From Gammaproteobacteria bacterium (lineage in GTDB: Bacteria; Pseudomonadota; Gammaproteobacteria; Competibacterales; Competibacteraceae), in assembly GCA_024235135.1 (NCBI GenBank), contig JACKMZ010000004.1:1-64000 (forward strand): DNA of 64,000 nt. The letters are read 5' to 3'. Shown here piece after piece: positions 43,748 through 52,752 of the stretch. How positions within the stretch are numbered: position 1 is the stretch's first letter; each line of letters begins with the position of its first letter. The position numbers and the translations under genes were made by a program. Below the pieces are notes generated by a model that did no database searches, was not told the origin of the DNA, and saw only the letters and a list, made by a program, of their open reading frames with translations.

Positions 43748-44794
43748 TCAGGCTTCGGGAGACATTCCGAACAGATCGCTCGTCCTACTAGCCACACCGC
43801 CAGTCAGCCCGAAATGATGATAGGCATGGGTGGTAGCGACCCGGCCCCGCGGGGTGCGCATAATGAAACCTTGTTGAATCAGAAAGGGTTCCAATACATC
43901 CTCGATGGTGCCGCGTTCTTCGCTCAAGGCCGCCGCCAGGGTGTCCAGACCCACCGGCCCACCACGGAACTTCTCGATCAACAGCAGCAGCAGGCGCCGG
44001 TCCATTTCATCGAATCCCCGCTCGTCCACCTTGAGCAGGGTCAACGCCTGTTGCGCCACGGTAGCGGTAATCCGACCATCCGCCTTGACTTGCGCATAAT
44101 CCCTGACCCGCCGTAACAATCGATTGGCGATACGCGGCGTACCCCGCGAGCGTCCGCCAATTTCCCTAGCTCCCTGCGCATCGGTCGGGACATCGAGTAT
44201 ATCCGAGGAACGCCGCACGATGCGGGTCAGTTCCTCTTCGCTGTAGAACTCCAGGCGATGAACGATGCCGAAACGATCGCGCAGCGGCGAGGTCAGCAGA
44301 CCGGCGCGGGTGGTGGCGCCAACCAGCGTGAATGGCGCGAGATCCAGCTTGATGGAACGGGCCGCGGGCCCTTCGCCGATGACGATGTCCAGTTGGTAAT
44401 CCTCCATGGCGGGATAGAGGATTTCCTCGACCACCGGGCTGAGCCGATGAATTTCATCGACGAACAGCACATCGCGGGGTTCCAGGTTGGTGAGCAGGGC
44501 GGCCAGATCGCCGGCGCGCTCCAACACCGGTCCCGAGGTCTGGCGTAAATTGACCCCCAACTCATTGGCGATCACATGCGCCAGCGTGGTTTTTCCCAAG
44601 CCCGGCGGGCCGAACAACAACACATGATCCAAGGCTTCACGGCGCGCACGCGTGGCGGAGATGAAAATATCCAATTGCTCGCGCAACGCCTGCTGACCGA
44701 TGTACTCGGTCAGTACACGCGGGCGGATGACGCGTTCGATGACGGCGTCCTCACCATCGGGCTGCGGGGAAATCAGGCGATCGGACTGGATCAT
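43748..44794 (-). CDS. ruvB: Holliday junction helicase subunit RuvB
   Basis: A 348-residue AAA+ motor that drives branch migration with RuvA. Walker A GPPGLGKTTLAH, Walker B LFVDEIHRL, sensor/arginine-finger block GATTRAGLLTSPLRDRFGI and C-terminal winged helix IEDVLEPFLIQQGFI (GRVAT). ATG at 44794 (MIQSDRLI) is chosen because RuvB normally starts there; a GTG six codons upstream is in frame. It lies 43 bases after ruvA. Confidence 0.98.
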   Translation of the reverse strand: MIQSDRLISPQPDGEDAVIERVIRPRVLTEYIGQQALREQLDIFISATRARREALDHVLLFGPPGLGKTTLAHVIANELGVNLRQTSGPVLERAGDLAALLTNLEPRDVLFVDEIHRLSPVVEEILYPAMEDYQLDIVIGEGPAARSIKLDLAPFTLVGATTRAGLLTSPLRDRFGIVHRLEFYSEEELTRIVRRSSDILDVPTDAQGAREIGGRSRGTPRIANRLLRRVRDYAQVKADGRITATVAQQALTLLKVDERGFDEMDRRLLLLLIEKFRGGPVGLDTLAAALSEERGTIEDVLEPFLIQQGFIMRTPRGRVATTHAYHHFGLTGGVASRTSDLFGMSPEA

Positions 44795-44837
44795 AGGAGG
44801 CTCGGGATGCACAGCGTGCAGTATAACAGGATACCCG

Positions 44838-45455
44838 TTACAGTGACTTGCGTACCGCTGCCTGCAGGGCTTGGCGGATGATTTCCTCGCTGCCCAAATC
44901 GGTGGTATCCAGTGCGCCGACCATGCGCACGGCGTCGGGAAGTTTGTAACCCAGCGTCACCAGGGCGCTGATCGCGTCATCGCGGGGATTGGCCGCGGCG
45001 ACAGTAAGCGTTCCATCGGGCACATTAGCCACCGCGATACCGCCCAATTCCAGTGTTCCGATCCGGTCGCGCATTTCCACCAGCAGCCGTTCCGCCGTTT
45101 TCTTGCCAATGCCGGGCAGGCGGGTGAGCGATACGGTGTCGCCCTCCTGTATGCAACGCGCGAAGGCATCCACCGTCATGCCCGACAATATCAACAGGGC
45201 CAGCTTGGCCCCGATGCCGCTGATCTTGATCAGGTTGCGAAACAGGGTACGTTCGGCCACGGTGGCGAAACCGTAAAGGGCATGGGTATCCTCCCGTACC
45301 GCCAGATGCGTATGCAGACTGACTTCCGCGCCGACTTCGGGCAGATTCTGGAAAGTCGACAGCGACGCTTCCAGATCATAGCCCACGCCCTGTACCTCGA
45401 TCATCAGGTAGGGCGGTTGCTTGACGGCCAGCACACCGCGCAGTCGGCCGATCAT
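44838..45455 (-). CDS. ruvA: Holliday junction DNA-binding protein RuvA
   Basis: A 205-residue RuvA: the start MIGRLRGVLAVKQPPYLMIE is the OB-fold N-terminal domain, the helix-hairpin-helix motifs are in LIKISGIGAKLALLIL and LTRLPGIGKKTAERL, and the C-terminal domain III (DAISALVTLGYK) binds RuvB. The ATG overlaps the ruvC stop by four bases. Confidence 0.97.
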   Translation of the reverse strand: MIGRLRGVLAVKQPPYLMIEVQGVGYDLEASLSTFQNLPEVGAEVSLHTHLAVREDTHALYGFATVAERTLFRNLIKISGIGAKLALLILSGMTVDAFARCIQEGDTVSLTRLPGIGKKTAERLLVEMRDRIGTLELGGIAVANVPDGTLTVAAANPRDDAISALVTLGYKLPDAVRMVGALDTTDLGSEEIIRQALQAAVRKSL

Positions 45456-45973
45456 GGGCGGGTCGCCGCCTGTAGGCCGGCCCGCTCCAGACGGTTCAGG
45501 GTGCCCATCGTATGGCCATGGCAAAGCGCCACCGCCAAAGCATCGGCGGCATCGGGCTGCGGGCGGTTCGGCAAGCGCAACAGGGCGCAAACCATGTGTT
45601 GCACCTGTTCCTTGGCGGCCCCGCCCCGCCCCACGATGGCCTGTTTGACCGCGCGTGGCGCGTATTCGTACACCGGTAACTGCGCCAAGGCCCCGGCACA
45701 GATCGCTACCCCGCGGGCATGACCCAGCTTGAGGGCGGAATCGGCGTTGCGATGCATAAAGACCTGTTCGATGGCCATCTCATCGGGACGATAGGTGGCG
45801 ATGAGTTGCTCGATAGCCTGGAAAATCGTCACCAGCCGGTCGGCCAGAGCAACTTCACCCGCCGGGGTATGAATGGCGCCGCTGTCGCGGTAACGAGCCT
45901 GTCCGCGCGTCATGTCGATGATGCCGAAACCGGTGATGCGGGAACCCGGATCGATGCCCAAAATACACGCCAT
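45452..45973 (-). CDS. ruvC: Holliday junction resolvase RuvC
   Basis: A 173-residue nuclease that cuts Holliday junctions symmetrically. Catalytic acidic residues are in ILGIDPGSRITGFG (D near residue 7), EMAIEQVFMHRN (E near 66) and the C-terminal DAADALAVALCH. Length is the same as the E. coli protein. The ATG at 45973 is the family start; an in-frame extension to 46018 is rejected. It lies 41 bases after yebC. Confidence 0.97.
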   Translation of the reverse strand: MACILGIDPGSRITGFGIIDMTRGQARYRDSGAIHTPAGEVALADRLVTIFQAIEQLIATYRPDEMAIEQVFMHRNADSALKLGHARGVAICAGALAQLPVYEYAPRAVKQAIVGRGGAAKEQVQHMVCALLRLPNRPQPDAADALAVALCHGHTMGTLNRLERAGLQAATRP

Positions 45974-46014
45974 GTCGCAGAACGTCGGAGGATGCCCGCT
46001 CGCCCGATCACGGC

Positions 46015-46758
46015 TCAAAGTTGAGCCATGACCTCCTCGGCGATGTCGGCGTTGGAATAGACATTCTGCGTATCGTCGAGGTCTTCGAGCATTTCCAACA
46101 ACTTGATCATTTTCTGCGCTTCTTCCAAGCCCAGCGAAACATTGCTGTCGGCGCGCATCGTGACCTCCGCCAGTTCGGGTTCCAAACCCGCCTCCAGCAA
46201 ATGTTGCCTGACCGCTTGGAAAGCCGTGGGCGTCGTCAACACATCGAGGGAACCATCTTCGTTGCTGACGATATCGTCGGCGCCCGCTTCCAACGCGACT
46301 TCCATGATCTTGTCTTCGTCACTGCCGGCGGGATAACTCAATACGCCCTGTTCGGTGAACTGGAAACCCACCGAGCCGGTGGTGCCCATGCCGCCGCCGC
46401 ACTTGCTGAATGCGTGACGCACCTCGGCCACGGTGCGGTTGCGATTGTCAGTCATGGTATCGACCATCACCGCCACGCCGCCGGGTCCATATCCTTCGTA
46501 ACGAATCTCCTCGTACTGGACGTTATCCAATTCCCCCGCGCCCCGCTTGATCGCGCGCTCGATGGTATCCTTGGTCATGTTGGCGGCCAAGGCTTTGTCC
46601 ATGGCCAAGCGCAGCCGCGGGCTGGAATTGGGGTCGGAACCCCCCATCCGGGCGGCGACGGTGATTTCCCGAATCAGCCGCGTGAACAACTTGCCACGTT
46701 TGGCGTCCTGCGCATTCTTGCGATGTTGGATATTAGCCCATTTACTATGCCCAGCCAT
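46015..46758 (-). CDS. yebC: YebC/PmpR family protein
   Basis: A 247-residue YebC protein. The start MAGHSKWANIQHRKNAQDAKRGKLFTRL is diagnostic, as is GYGPGGVAVMVDTMTDNRNRTV. Members were described as transcriptional regulators; recent work links them to translation through difficult peptide motifs. First gene of the yebC-ruvC-ruvA-ruvB unit. ATG is preceded by AAGCGGAG. Confidence 0.97.
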   Translation of the reverse strand: MAGHSKWANIQHRKNAQDAKRGKLFTRLIREITVAARMGGSDPNSSPRLRLAMDKALAANMTKDTIERAIKRGAGELDNVQYEEIRYEGYGPGGVAVMVDTMTDNRNRTVAEVRHAFSKCGGGMGTTGSVGFQFTEQGVLSYPAGSDEDKIMEVALEAGADDIVSNEDGSLDVLTTPTAFQAVRQHLLEAGLEPELAEVTMRADSNVSLGLEEAQKMIKLLEMLEDLDDTQNVYSNADIAEEVMAQL

Positions 46759-46836
46759 GTAAACTCCGCTTAGAAATAATCGATAAATAATTATAAATGG
46801 TATCGTTTATCATGCCGTACTGAACAGTCCGACGCC

Positions 46837-47484
46837 ATGCCCCCGCATCACTCCGCCCCCCTCGTACAAACCGCTACGGTCGTCCTGATCCACGGTCTGT
46901 ACCTGCACGGTTTATCCATGGGACTGCTGGCTCGCCGCCTGCGCCAGGTCGGGTATCGAACCGCACTGTTTTCCTACCCCAGCTTGCGCTATTCCGTACC
47001 CGCCAGTGCGCAAAAGCTGGCTGAATACACTACTCCGCTACACGCTTCCGTACTTCATTTCGTCGCGCACAGCCTGGGTGGGCTGGTCGTGCGGGCTTTG
47101 TTGGACAGCGGCGTCGAGCTGCCACCGGGCCGTGTCGTCACCTTGGGCACGCCCCACCAAGGAAGCCACGTGGCGCGCGTCATGGCCGGTACCCGGCTGA
47201 AAGCGGTTTTGGGCCACAGCATCGACCAAGGGTTGCTGGAAACTGGCGCGGCTTGGCCCGCCGGTCGGGAATTGGGGTCGCTCGCTGGCACGTTGAATGT
47301 GGGACTGGGCCGGATCTTTTCCGTACCGCCACCCGCCGACGGCGCCGTGGCCGTCGCCGAAACCCGAGCGCCAGGCATGACCGACCATGTCTGCCTGCCG
47401 GTCAGTCATACCGGTTTGTTGTTCGCGGCGCGGGTAGCCGAACAGGTGTGTTATTTTTTGGAAAGCGGGCGCTTTCGCCATTGA
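46837..47484 (+). CDS. Alpha/beta hydrolase, lipase-like
   Basis: A 215-residue alpha/beta-hydrolase. The oxyanion segment is VVLIHGLYLHGLSMGLL, the nucleophile serine is in FVAHSLGGLVVRAL, and later VVTLGTPHQGSHVARVM is typical of the lipase/GPI-deacylase-like branch. The catalytic histidine is probably in CLPVSHTGLLFA. No signal peptide, so cytoplasmic. Divergent from yebC with 78 bases of AT-rich DNA between. Substrate unknown. Confidence 0.82.
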   Translation: MPPHHSAPLVQTATVVLIHGLYLHGLSMGLLARRLRQVGYRTALFSYPSLRYSVPASAQKLAEYTTPLHASVLHFVAHSLGGLVVRALLDSGVELPPGRVVTLGTPHQGSHVARVMAGTRLKAVLGHSIDQGLLETGAAWPAGRELGSLAGTLNVGLGRIFSVPPPADGAVAVAETRAPGMTDHVCLPVSHTGLLFAARVAEQVCYFLESGRFRH

Positions 47485-47636
47485 CGCCTTCTTTCGACTG
47501 GAAACGCGCCACGAGTACAACGGCATGGCGATGACCGTACCCGTCGAAACAGGCCACTTAAACCGCAAGGCAAGGGGCTATCCCGATACGACACGGCTTT
47601 ATTGCACCCTCCCCCCCGCCATTCTATTCTGAAACG

Positions 47637-48236
47637 ATGGATCTAATTGCCTGTCACGACTGCGACTTGCTTTATCACCAACCTTCGATAGCGGAGGGCC
47701 GCAAGTTGCGTTGCCCACGCTGCGGCGCGGTGCTGCTGCAACACCGTCACGATTGCGTCGAACGCTGTCTGATGCTGGTATTGGCCGCCCTGATCCTGTT
47801 CACCGTCGCCAACGCCTACCCCTTGCTCAGCCTCGACCTTCAGGGCCGCGAACAGGATACCCTGCTGATCACCGGCGTTATAGAACTGTACCGGCAGAAC
47901 CAGGCGGGCCTCGCGGTGCTGGTCCTCTGCGTCAGCATTCTATTGCCGTTAATCAAGTTGCTCAGCCAATTGTATGTGCTACTGCCACTGTACTTCGGAT
48001 GGCGGGGTTGGCGATTGCCCGTGGCCATGCGCATCGTGGATATTCTGCATCCCTGGGCCATGATGGAGGTGTATATGCTGGGGATATTGGTCGCCATCGT
48101 GAAACTCGCCTCGCTGGCGAGCATCGTCCCCGATGCGGCCTTGTATGCCTTCGCCGCGTTGATCATGGTCATGGCCGCCACGGACGCATCCCTGGAACCG
48201 CACGATATTTGGGAACGGCTGAGCAAAACACGATGA
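47637..48236 (+). CDS. pqiA: Paraquat-inducible protein A, first half (PqiA domain protein)
   Basis: A 199-residue inner-membrane protein with one PqiA domain. An N-terminal rubredoxin-like zinc ribbon has two CxxC pairs (CHDC and CPRC), followed by four membrane segments and the family block PLLSLDLQGREQDTLLITGVIELY. In E. coli, PqiA has two such domains in one chain of about 417 residues; here the second domain is the next gene, overlapping by four bases. PqiA is thought to move lipids into the PqiBC envelope bridge. Confidence 0.9.
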   Translation: MDLIACHDCDLLYHQPSIAEGRKLRCPRCGAVLLQHRHDCVERCLMLVLAALILFTVANAYPLLSLDLQGREQDTLLITGVIELYRQNQAGLAVLVLCVSILLPLIKLLSQLYVLLPLYFGWRGWRLPVAMRIVDILHPWAMMEVYMLGILVAIVKLASLASIVPDAALYAFAALIMVMAATDASLEPHDIWERLSKTR

Positions 48237-48898
48237 ATCGTCCCCAAACGGCGGCGCGCGCCGGGTTTTGGCTATGCCATGGCTGCCATCAGTTGAACCG
48301 GGTAGGAATCCACGCTCATGAATCGGAACGGGTACGCTGCGCCCGTTGCGGAGCCACGCTCCACCGACGCAAACCCAACAGCATCGTGCGCACGTGGGCG
48401 CTGGTTATGGCCGCCTTCATTTTGTACATTCCCGCCAATGCCCTGCCCATCATGACCATCGTATCCCTGGGCGCGGGGGAGCCGGACACGATACTCAGCG
48501 GCGTGATAACACTCATCGCCGCCGGCATGTGGCCTCTGGCTTTGCTGGTCTTCTTCGCCAGCATCGTCGTGCCGATGCTCAAGCTGTTCGTGCTGATCTA
48601 TCTATTGCTGTCCGTGCAGTTCAAATCCCGCTGGCGACCGCGCGATCGCACGGCGCTTTACCGTTTGACCGAAGCTGTCGGCCGTTGGTCGATGCTCGAC
48701 ATTTTCGTCATCGCCATACTCGTGGCCTTGGTCAAATTCGGCTCCATCGCCACTATCGAGACCGGTGCGGGAGCGAGCGCCTTCGCGTCCGTCGTCGTCA
48801 TAACGATGTTCGCCGCCATGAGCTTCGACCCACGTCTGATCTGGGACGTCATTGAATCCGACCATGAACGAGAACGATCCACCCGCAACCCATCCTGA
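48233..48898 (+). CDS. pqiA: Paraquat-inducible protein A, second half (PqiA domain protein)
   Basis: A 221-residue protein equivalent to the C-terminal half of PqiA: zinc ribbon with CHGC and CARC pairs, then four membrane helices and the conserved IPANALPIMTIVSLG and GRWSMLDIFVIAILVALVKFG. Start ATG at 48233 lies in the stop of the first half (ATGA). The C-terminus overlaps pqiB by 35 bases. Confidence 0.9.
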   Translation: MNRPQTAARAGFWLCHGCHQLNRVGIHAHESERVRCARCGATLHRRKPNSIVRTWALVMAAFILYIPANALPIMTIVSLGAGEPDTILSGVITLIAAGMWPLALLVFFASIVVPMLKLFVLIYLLLSVQFKSRWRPRDRTALYRLTEAVGRWSMLDIFVIAILVALVKFGSIATIETGAGASAFASVVVITMFAAMSFDPRLIWDVIESDHERERSTRNPS

Positions 48899-50573
48899 AT
48901 CCCAGCCGGCCCAGGACGCCTTGCCCGATGCCGTGGTGGAGCCCCGCCGGGGGTTTTCGCTGGTCTGGCTCATCCCCGTGGTGGCGGCCCTGATCGGCGG
49001 TTGGCTGGCTTATAAGACCGTCAACGAAAAAGGCCCTCTCATCACGGTCTCTTTCCATGAGGGAAGCGGCCTGGAAGCGGGCAAAACCCAGTTGCGCTAC
49101 AAGTCCTTGGAAGTCGGGCATGTCAAAAGCGTGCGTTTCAGCGAGGATTTGTCCCACGTCATCGTCACCGCGGAGATGTCCAAGGACGTGGAATCCCATC
49201 TGGGAGCGCACTCCCGCTTCTGGGTGGTCCGCCCGCGCGTGGGTTTGAGCGGCGTATCCGGTTTGGAAACCGTGGTGTCCGGTTCCTTTGTCGAAGTGGA
49301 GTTCGGCGACGGAGAACCCGCCCGCAACTTCACGGGACTCGAAGAACCTCCAAACATCACCAAGGATACGCCGGGCCGCCAATATACATTGAGCACGACG
49401 GAGTTGGGCGGGTTGCAGGACGGTTCGCCGGTTTCCTTTCGCGGCATACCGGTCGGCGAGATACTGAACCACGAACTGGCCGAGGACAAGGAAAGTCTGT
49501 CGCTGCATGTGTTCGTCAACGCGCCCTACGATCAACTGGTGCACACGGAAAGCCGCTTCTGGAAAACCGGCGGATTTAACGTCTCCGTGGGCGCACAGGG
49601 CGTCAATGTTAAAATGGATTCCCTACTCTCCTTTATCGCCGGCGGCGTTGCGTTCGATACCCCGGACCTGGACACCGCCACGGGTCAGATCAGCCCGGCG
49701 GGCCATCGCTTCAAATTGTTCGATAGTTTCGAACAGGTCGCGGAATCCTCGTTCACGCTCAGAAATCCCTATATTCTCTACTTCAACGGTTCGGTGCGAG
49801 GCTTGACCCCTGGAGCACCGGTGGAGTTCCATGGCATCAAGGTCGGTGTGGTCACGGACATCCGCCTAGATTACGACAGCGCCACCGAACGTCTGCGCAT
49901 CCCCGTGGTGGTCAACATCGAACCCGAACGGGTCACGATCGATGGCGGCCAGAACGAAACGTCGGTCACGACGGCCCCGGCCGTCCAGCAGGGGCATCCG
50001 CTGGAGAAATTGATCGCCCAAGGTTTGCGGGCGCAGTTGAAAACCGGCAGTTTGCTGACGGGGCAGTTGTTCGTCGATCTGGATTTTTACCCGGATCAGC
50101 CCCCATTCCACCCGAGTACGGAAGGAACCTATCCGGAACTGCCGACCATGCCTTCGACACTGGAAGCTTTCCAGAACACCGCGGCGGATTTGCTGGCCGA
50201 GATCAAGAAGCTGCCCTTCGACCGGATAGGCCAAGAGGTGTTGGGCGTGGTCGAGGGTTCCAACCGTCTGGTGAATGCCCCGGAAATACACGAGGCGGTG
50301 GTGACGCTGAACGCCACCCTCAAAGATCTCCAGAAACTCTCCCGCAGTCTCGAACGGCAAGTCACATCCGTCGGCGGCGACGCGGGCAAAACGCTGCACG
50401 CCGCGCAAGAAGCGTTGGAAATCGCCGAGCCGGGATCGCCCCTGTTGGTGGATCTCGCCAATACGCTGGAGGAACTCTCCGCCGCCGCGCGCTCCATCCG
50501 GGCATTCACCGATTATCTGGAGCGCCATCCGGAAGCCCTGATATACGGCAAAAGCGGCCCCAAACCACGCTAA
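48864..50573 (+). CDS. pqiB: Intermembrane lipid transport protein PqiB (three MCE domains)
   Basis: A 569-residue protein with a short cytoplasmic N-terminus, one membrane helix (FSLVWLIPVVAALIGGWLAY) and three MCE domains, seen at about residues 55-155 (GPLITVSFHEGSGLEAGKT), 170-270 (YTLSTTELGGLQDGSPVSF) and 295-400 (YILYFNGSVRGLTPGAPVEF), followed by a long helical needle-forming region. It builds the hexameric tube that bridges the periplasm. ATG at 48864 is used; an in-frame TTG lies at 48852. Confidence 0.95.
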   Translation: MNENDPPATHPESQPAQDALPDAVVEPRRGFSLVWLIPVVAALIGGWLAYKTVNEKGPLITVSFHEGSGLEAGKTQLRYKSLEVGHVKSVRFSEDLSHVIVTAEMSKDVESHLGAHSRFWVVRPRVGLSGVSGLETVVSGSFVEVEFGDGEPARNFTGLEEPPNITKDTPGRQYTLSTTELGGLQDGSPVSFRGIPVGEILNHELAEDKESLSLHVFVNAPYDQLVHTESRFWKTGGFNVSVGAQGVNVKMDSLLSFIAGGVAFDTPDLDTATGQISPAGHRFKLFDSFEQVAESSFTLRNPYILYFNGSVRGLTPGAPVEFHGIKVGVVTDIRLDYDSATERLRIPVVVNIEPERVTIDGGQNETSVTTAPAVQQGHPLEKLIAQGLRAQLKTGSLLTGQLFVDLDFYPDQPPFHPSTEGTYPELPTMPSTLEAFQNTAADLLAEIKKLPFDRIGQEVLGVVEGSNRLVNAPEIHEAVVTLNATLKDLQKLSRSLERQVTSVGGDAGKTLHAAQEALEIAEPGSPLLVDLANTLEELSAAARSIRAFTDYLERHPEALIYGKSGPKPR

Positions 50574-50588
50574 GCCAAAGGACCCGTC

Positions 50589-51197
50589 ATGAGATTGCCA
50601 TCCTACCTCGCCCTGGCGTCGCTGTTGGGGCTTGCCTTGGGACTGTCGTCGTTGCTGGGCTGCGCGAGCAGTGAACCGGCCCGCTTCTATGTATTGAACG
50701 CCCTGCCGAACCCGGCCGGCGCCACGGGAGAGACACCGGGGGAATCCGCCATCGGCATCGGCCCGATCACGTTGCCCGAGCACCTGGATCGCACGCAGAT
50801 CGTCACGCGCACCAGTAGCAACGAAATGAATCTTTCCGAGTTTCATAAATGGGCTGGGTCTTTGCGGGATAACATTACCCAAGTGCTGGCCGAGAACCTG
50901 TCGGTATTGATTCCCACCCAACAAGTGCGCATCTATCCCTGGAAACGGGCGACCCACGTCGATTATCAAGTCACGGTGGAAATCACCCGTTTCGATCGGC
51001 AGGAAGGCGGCGACAGTGTGCTAAACGCCCGCTGGAGCCTGCTGGCCGGCGACGGCAAGACGGAACTGTTGACGCGCTCCTCGTCCTTCCGGTCACACCC
51101 GGCCGGCGAGGATTATCCGGCGACGGTGACGGCCATGAATGAAACGCTGGAAGCGTTCAGCCGCGAGATTGCCGGGGCGATCAAGTCCCTGCGCTGA
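50589..51197 (+). CDS. pqiC: Outer-membrane lipoprotein PqiC
   Basis: A 202-residue lipoprotein with lipobox LLGC, acylation at C25. The block RFYVLNALPNPAG and the later IGIGPITLPEHLDRTQIVTRTSSNE are typical of PqiC (YmbA, DUF330). It sits on the outer membrane and receives the PqiB tube. Fifteen bases follow pqiB. Last gene of the operon. Confidence 0.93.
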   Translation: MRLPSYLALASLLGLALGLSSLLGCASSEPARFYVLNALPNPAGATGETPGESAIGIGPITLPEHLDRTQIVTRTSSNEMNLSEFHKWAGSLRDNITQVLAENLSVLIPTQQVRIYPWKRATHVDYQVTVEITRFDRQEGGDSVLNARWSLLAGDGKTELLTRSSSFRSHPAGEDYPATVTAMNETLEAFSREIAGAIKSLR

Positions 51198-51224
51198 ATT
51201 CCGTCCGCGCTGGCGAACCGATTT

Positions 51225-51857
51225 TTATCCGCCCAACCAAGCCAGTCGCGCACCCAGGGCCAGATATATCCCGGCCACCAACCAGGCCCAATAGCGGTTC
51301 GTGGCCGCACTGGCTTGCGAACAGTTTTTCCGCTTGAACGAACCGGCGAACAGTCCGATCGACCCGAAGACGACGACGACCAGCAGAGTGAACAGGATTC
51401 CCAACGCCAGCATTTGCACCCCGACGCGACCCGCCGCCGGATCGGCGAATTGCGGCAGAAACGCCAGGAAGAACAAGGCGACCTTGGGGTTCAATACGTT
51501 CATCAATAATCCCCGCAAGAACAGCGATTCTCTCGACAGCGCGGCGGATTGTCGGGAATCGCTGTGCATCCGGGGAGCGGCCAGTGTTTTCCAGGCCAGA
51601 TACCACAGATAACCGACGCCGGCGAATTTCAGCGCCTGGAAGGCGAAAGCCGACGTCTGGAATATCACGGATATCCCCAGAGCCGCTCCCAAGGTATGGA
51701 CCAAATTACCCGCGCTTAAGCCCAGCGCCGTGATCAACCCGGCTTTGCGGCCCGCGTTCAGCCCCTGCGTGATGAGAAAAACGATATCAGGGCCCGGTGC
51801 TATGATCAGTAAAAAGGAGGCGCCGAGGAAAACGGCGAGGTTGGCGGTATCCATCAT
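51225..51857 (-). CDS. LysE/RhtB family amino acid exporter
   Basis: A 210-residue inner-membrane protein with about six helices. The motif LLIIAPGPDIVFLITQGLNAGRKAGLITALGLSAGNLVH is the LysE family signature, and the later GLLMNVLNPKVALFFLAFLPQF is also conserved. Substrate probably an amino acid such as homoserine or threonine; not determinable here. Two ATG codons in a row (51857, 51854) are possible starts. Divergent from the amidohydrolase with 36 bases between. Confidence 0.9.
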   Translation of the reverse strand: MMDTANLAVFLGASFLLIIAPGPDIVFLITQGLNAGRKAGLITALGLSAGNLVHTLGAALGISVIFQTSAFAFQALKFAGVGYLWYLAWKTLAAPRMHSDSRQSAALSRESLFLRGLLMNVLNPKVALFFLAFLPQFADPAAGRVGVQMLALGILFTLLVVVVFGSIGLFAGSFKRKNCSQASAATNRYWAWLVAGIYLALGARLAWLGG

Positions 51858-51893
51858 GGCGGCGAGAGAGAAACGGTGTTTGGAGGTGCCGAC

Positions 51894-52646
51894 ATGATCG
51901 AATGTTTTGACTGTCATTTCCATATTATCGACCATCGCTTCCCGTTGATTCCCAACAAGGGATATTTGCCCGAATCCTTCACCGTCGCGCAATACCGGCA
52001 ACGAACGCGTTCATGGCGTTGCCGCGGAGGCGCCGTGGTGTCGGGTTCGTTTCAGGGTTTCGATCAGGATTACCTACTGGCCGCCCTGCGGGAACTCGGT
52101 CCGGGCTTCGTCGGCGTCACCCAATTGCCGGCCACGGCCAGCGACGCGGACATCACGCGGCTGGCCCAGGCCGGCGTGCGGGGACTGCGTTTCAATCTCT
52201 ACCGTGGGGGTTCGGCAAGCGCCGAACACCTCACGACTCTGGCCAAGCGCGTGAACGAGTTGGCGGGTTGGCACATCGAACTTTATGTCGATTCCCGTGA
52301 ACTGCCGGGATTGTTCGGCGTGTTGGCCGATCTGCCCGCCGTGGCCGTGGATCATCTGGGACTGAGCCGGGAGGGGCTGCCACACTTGCTCAAGCTGGTC
52401 GAACGCGGTCTGCGCGTCAAGGCCACGGGATTCGGCCGCCTCGATTTCGACCCGCGTACAGCCATTCGCGACATCGCCGCCGCCAATCCCGAAGCCCTGA
52501 TGTTCGGTTCCGACTTGCCTTCAACACGGGCCGCACAGCCTTTTCAGGATAGGGATGTGGCGCTGATTCACGAAATGTTGGACCCTGCCGTGGCGGAACG
52601 TGTGATGTATCGCAATGCGCTAGCCTTCTATCGGGCGCCGGAGTGA
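51894..52646 (+). CDS. TIM-barrel metal-dependent hydrolase (amidohydrolase 2 family)
   Basis: A 250-residue amidohydrolase of the type that includes 2-pyrone-4,6-dicarboxylate hydrolase and related lactonases. The N-terminal metal motif is FDCHFHIIDHRFPL (HxH), the later VDHLGLSRE holds another ligand histidine, and the aspartate is in MFGSDLPSTRAAQPF. A GGAGG at 51883-51887 supports the ATG at 51894. Substrate unknown; the gene is not within a clear pathway cluster. Confidence 0.85.
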   Translation: MIECFDCHFHIIDHRFPLIPNKGYLPESFTVAQYRQRTRSWRCRGGAVVSGSFQGFDQDYLLAALRELGPGFVGVTQLPATASDADITRLAQAGVRGLRFNLYRGGSASAEHLTTLAKRVNELAGWHIELYVDSRELPGLFGVLADLPAVAVDHLGLSREGLPHLLKLVERGLRVKATGFGRLDFDPRTAIRDIAAANPEALMFGSDLPSTRAAQPFQDRDVALIHEMLDPAVAERVMYRNALAFYRAPE

Positions 52647-52752
52647 ACGCACGGGGACAGCGACGCTGACTCCAATGGAGTTAAGACCCGTTTGCCGAAT
52701 CCGGGAGTCCTACGCTGGACACGACAGACACCGAGTTGGCTTATCGTTCTCG

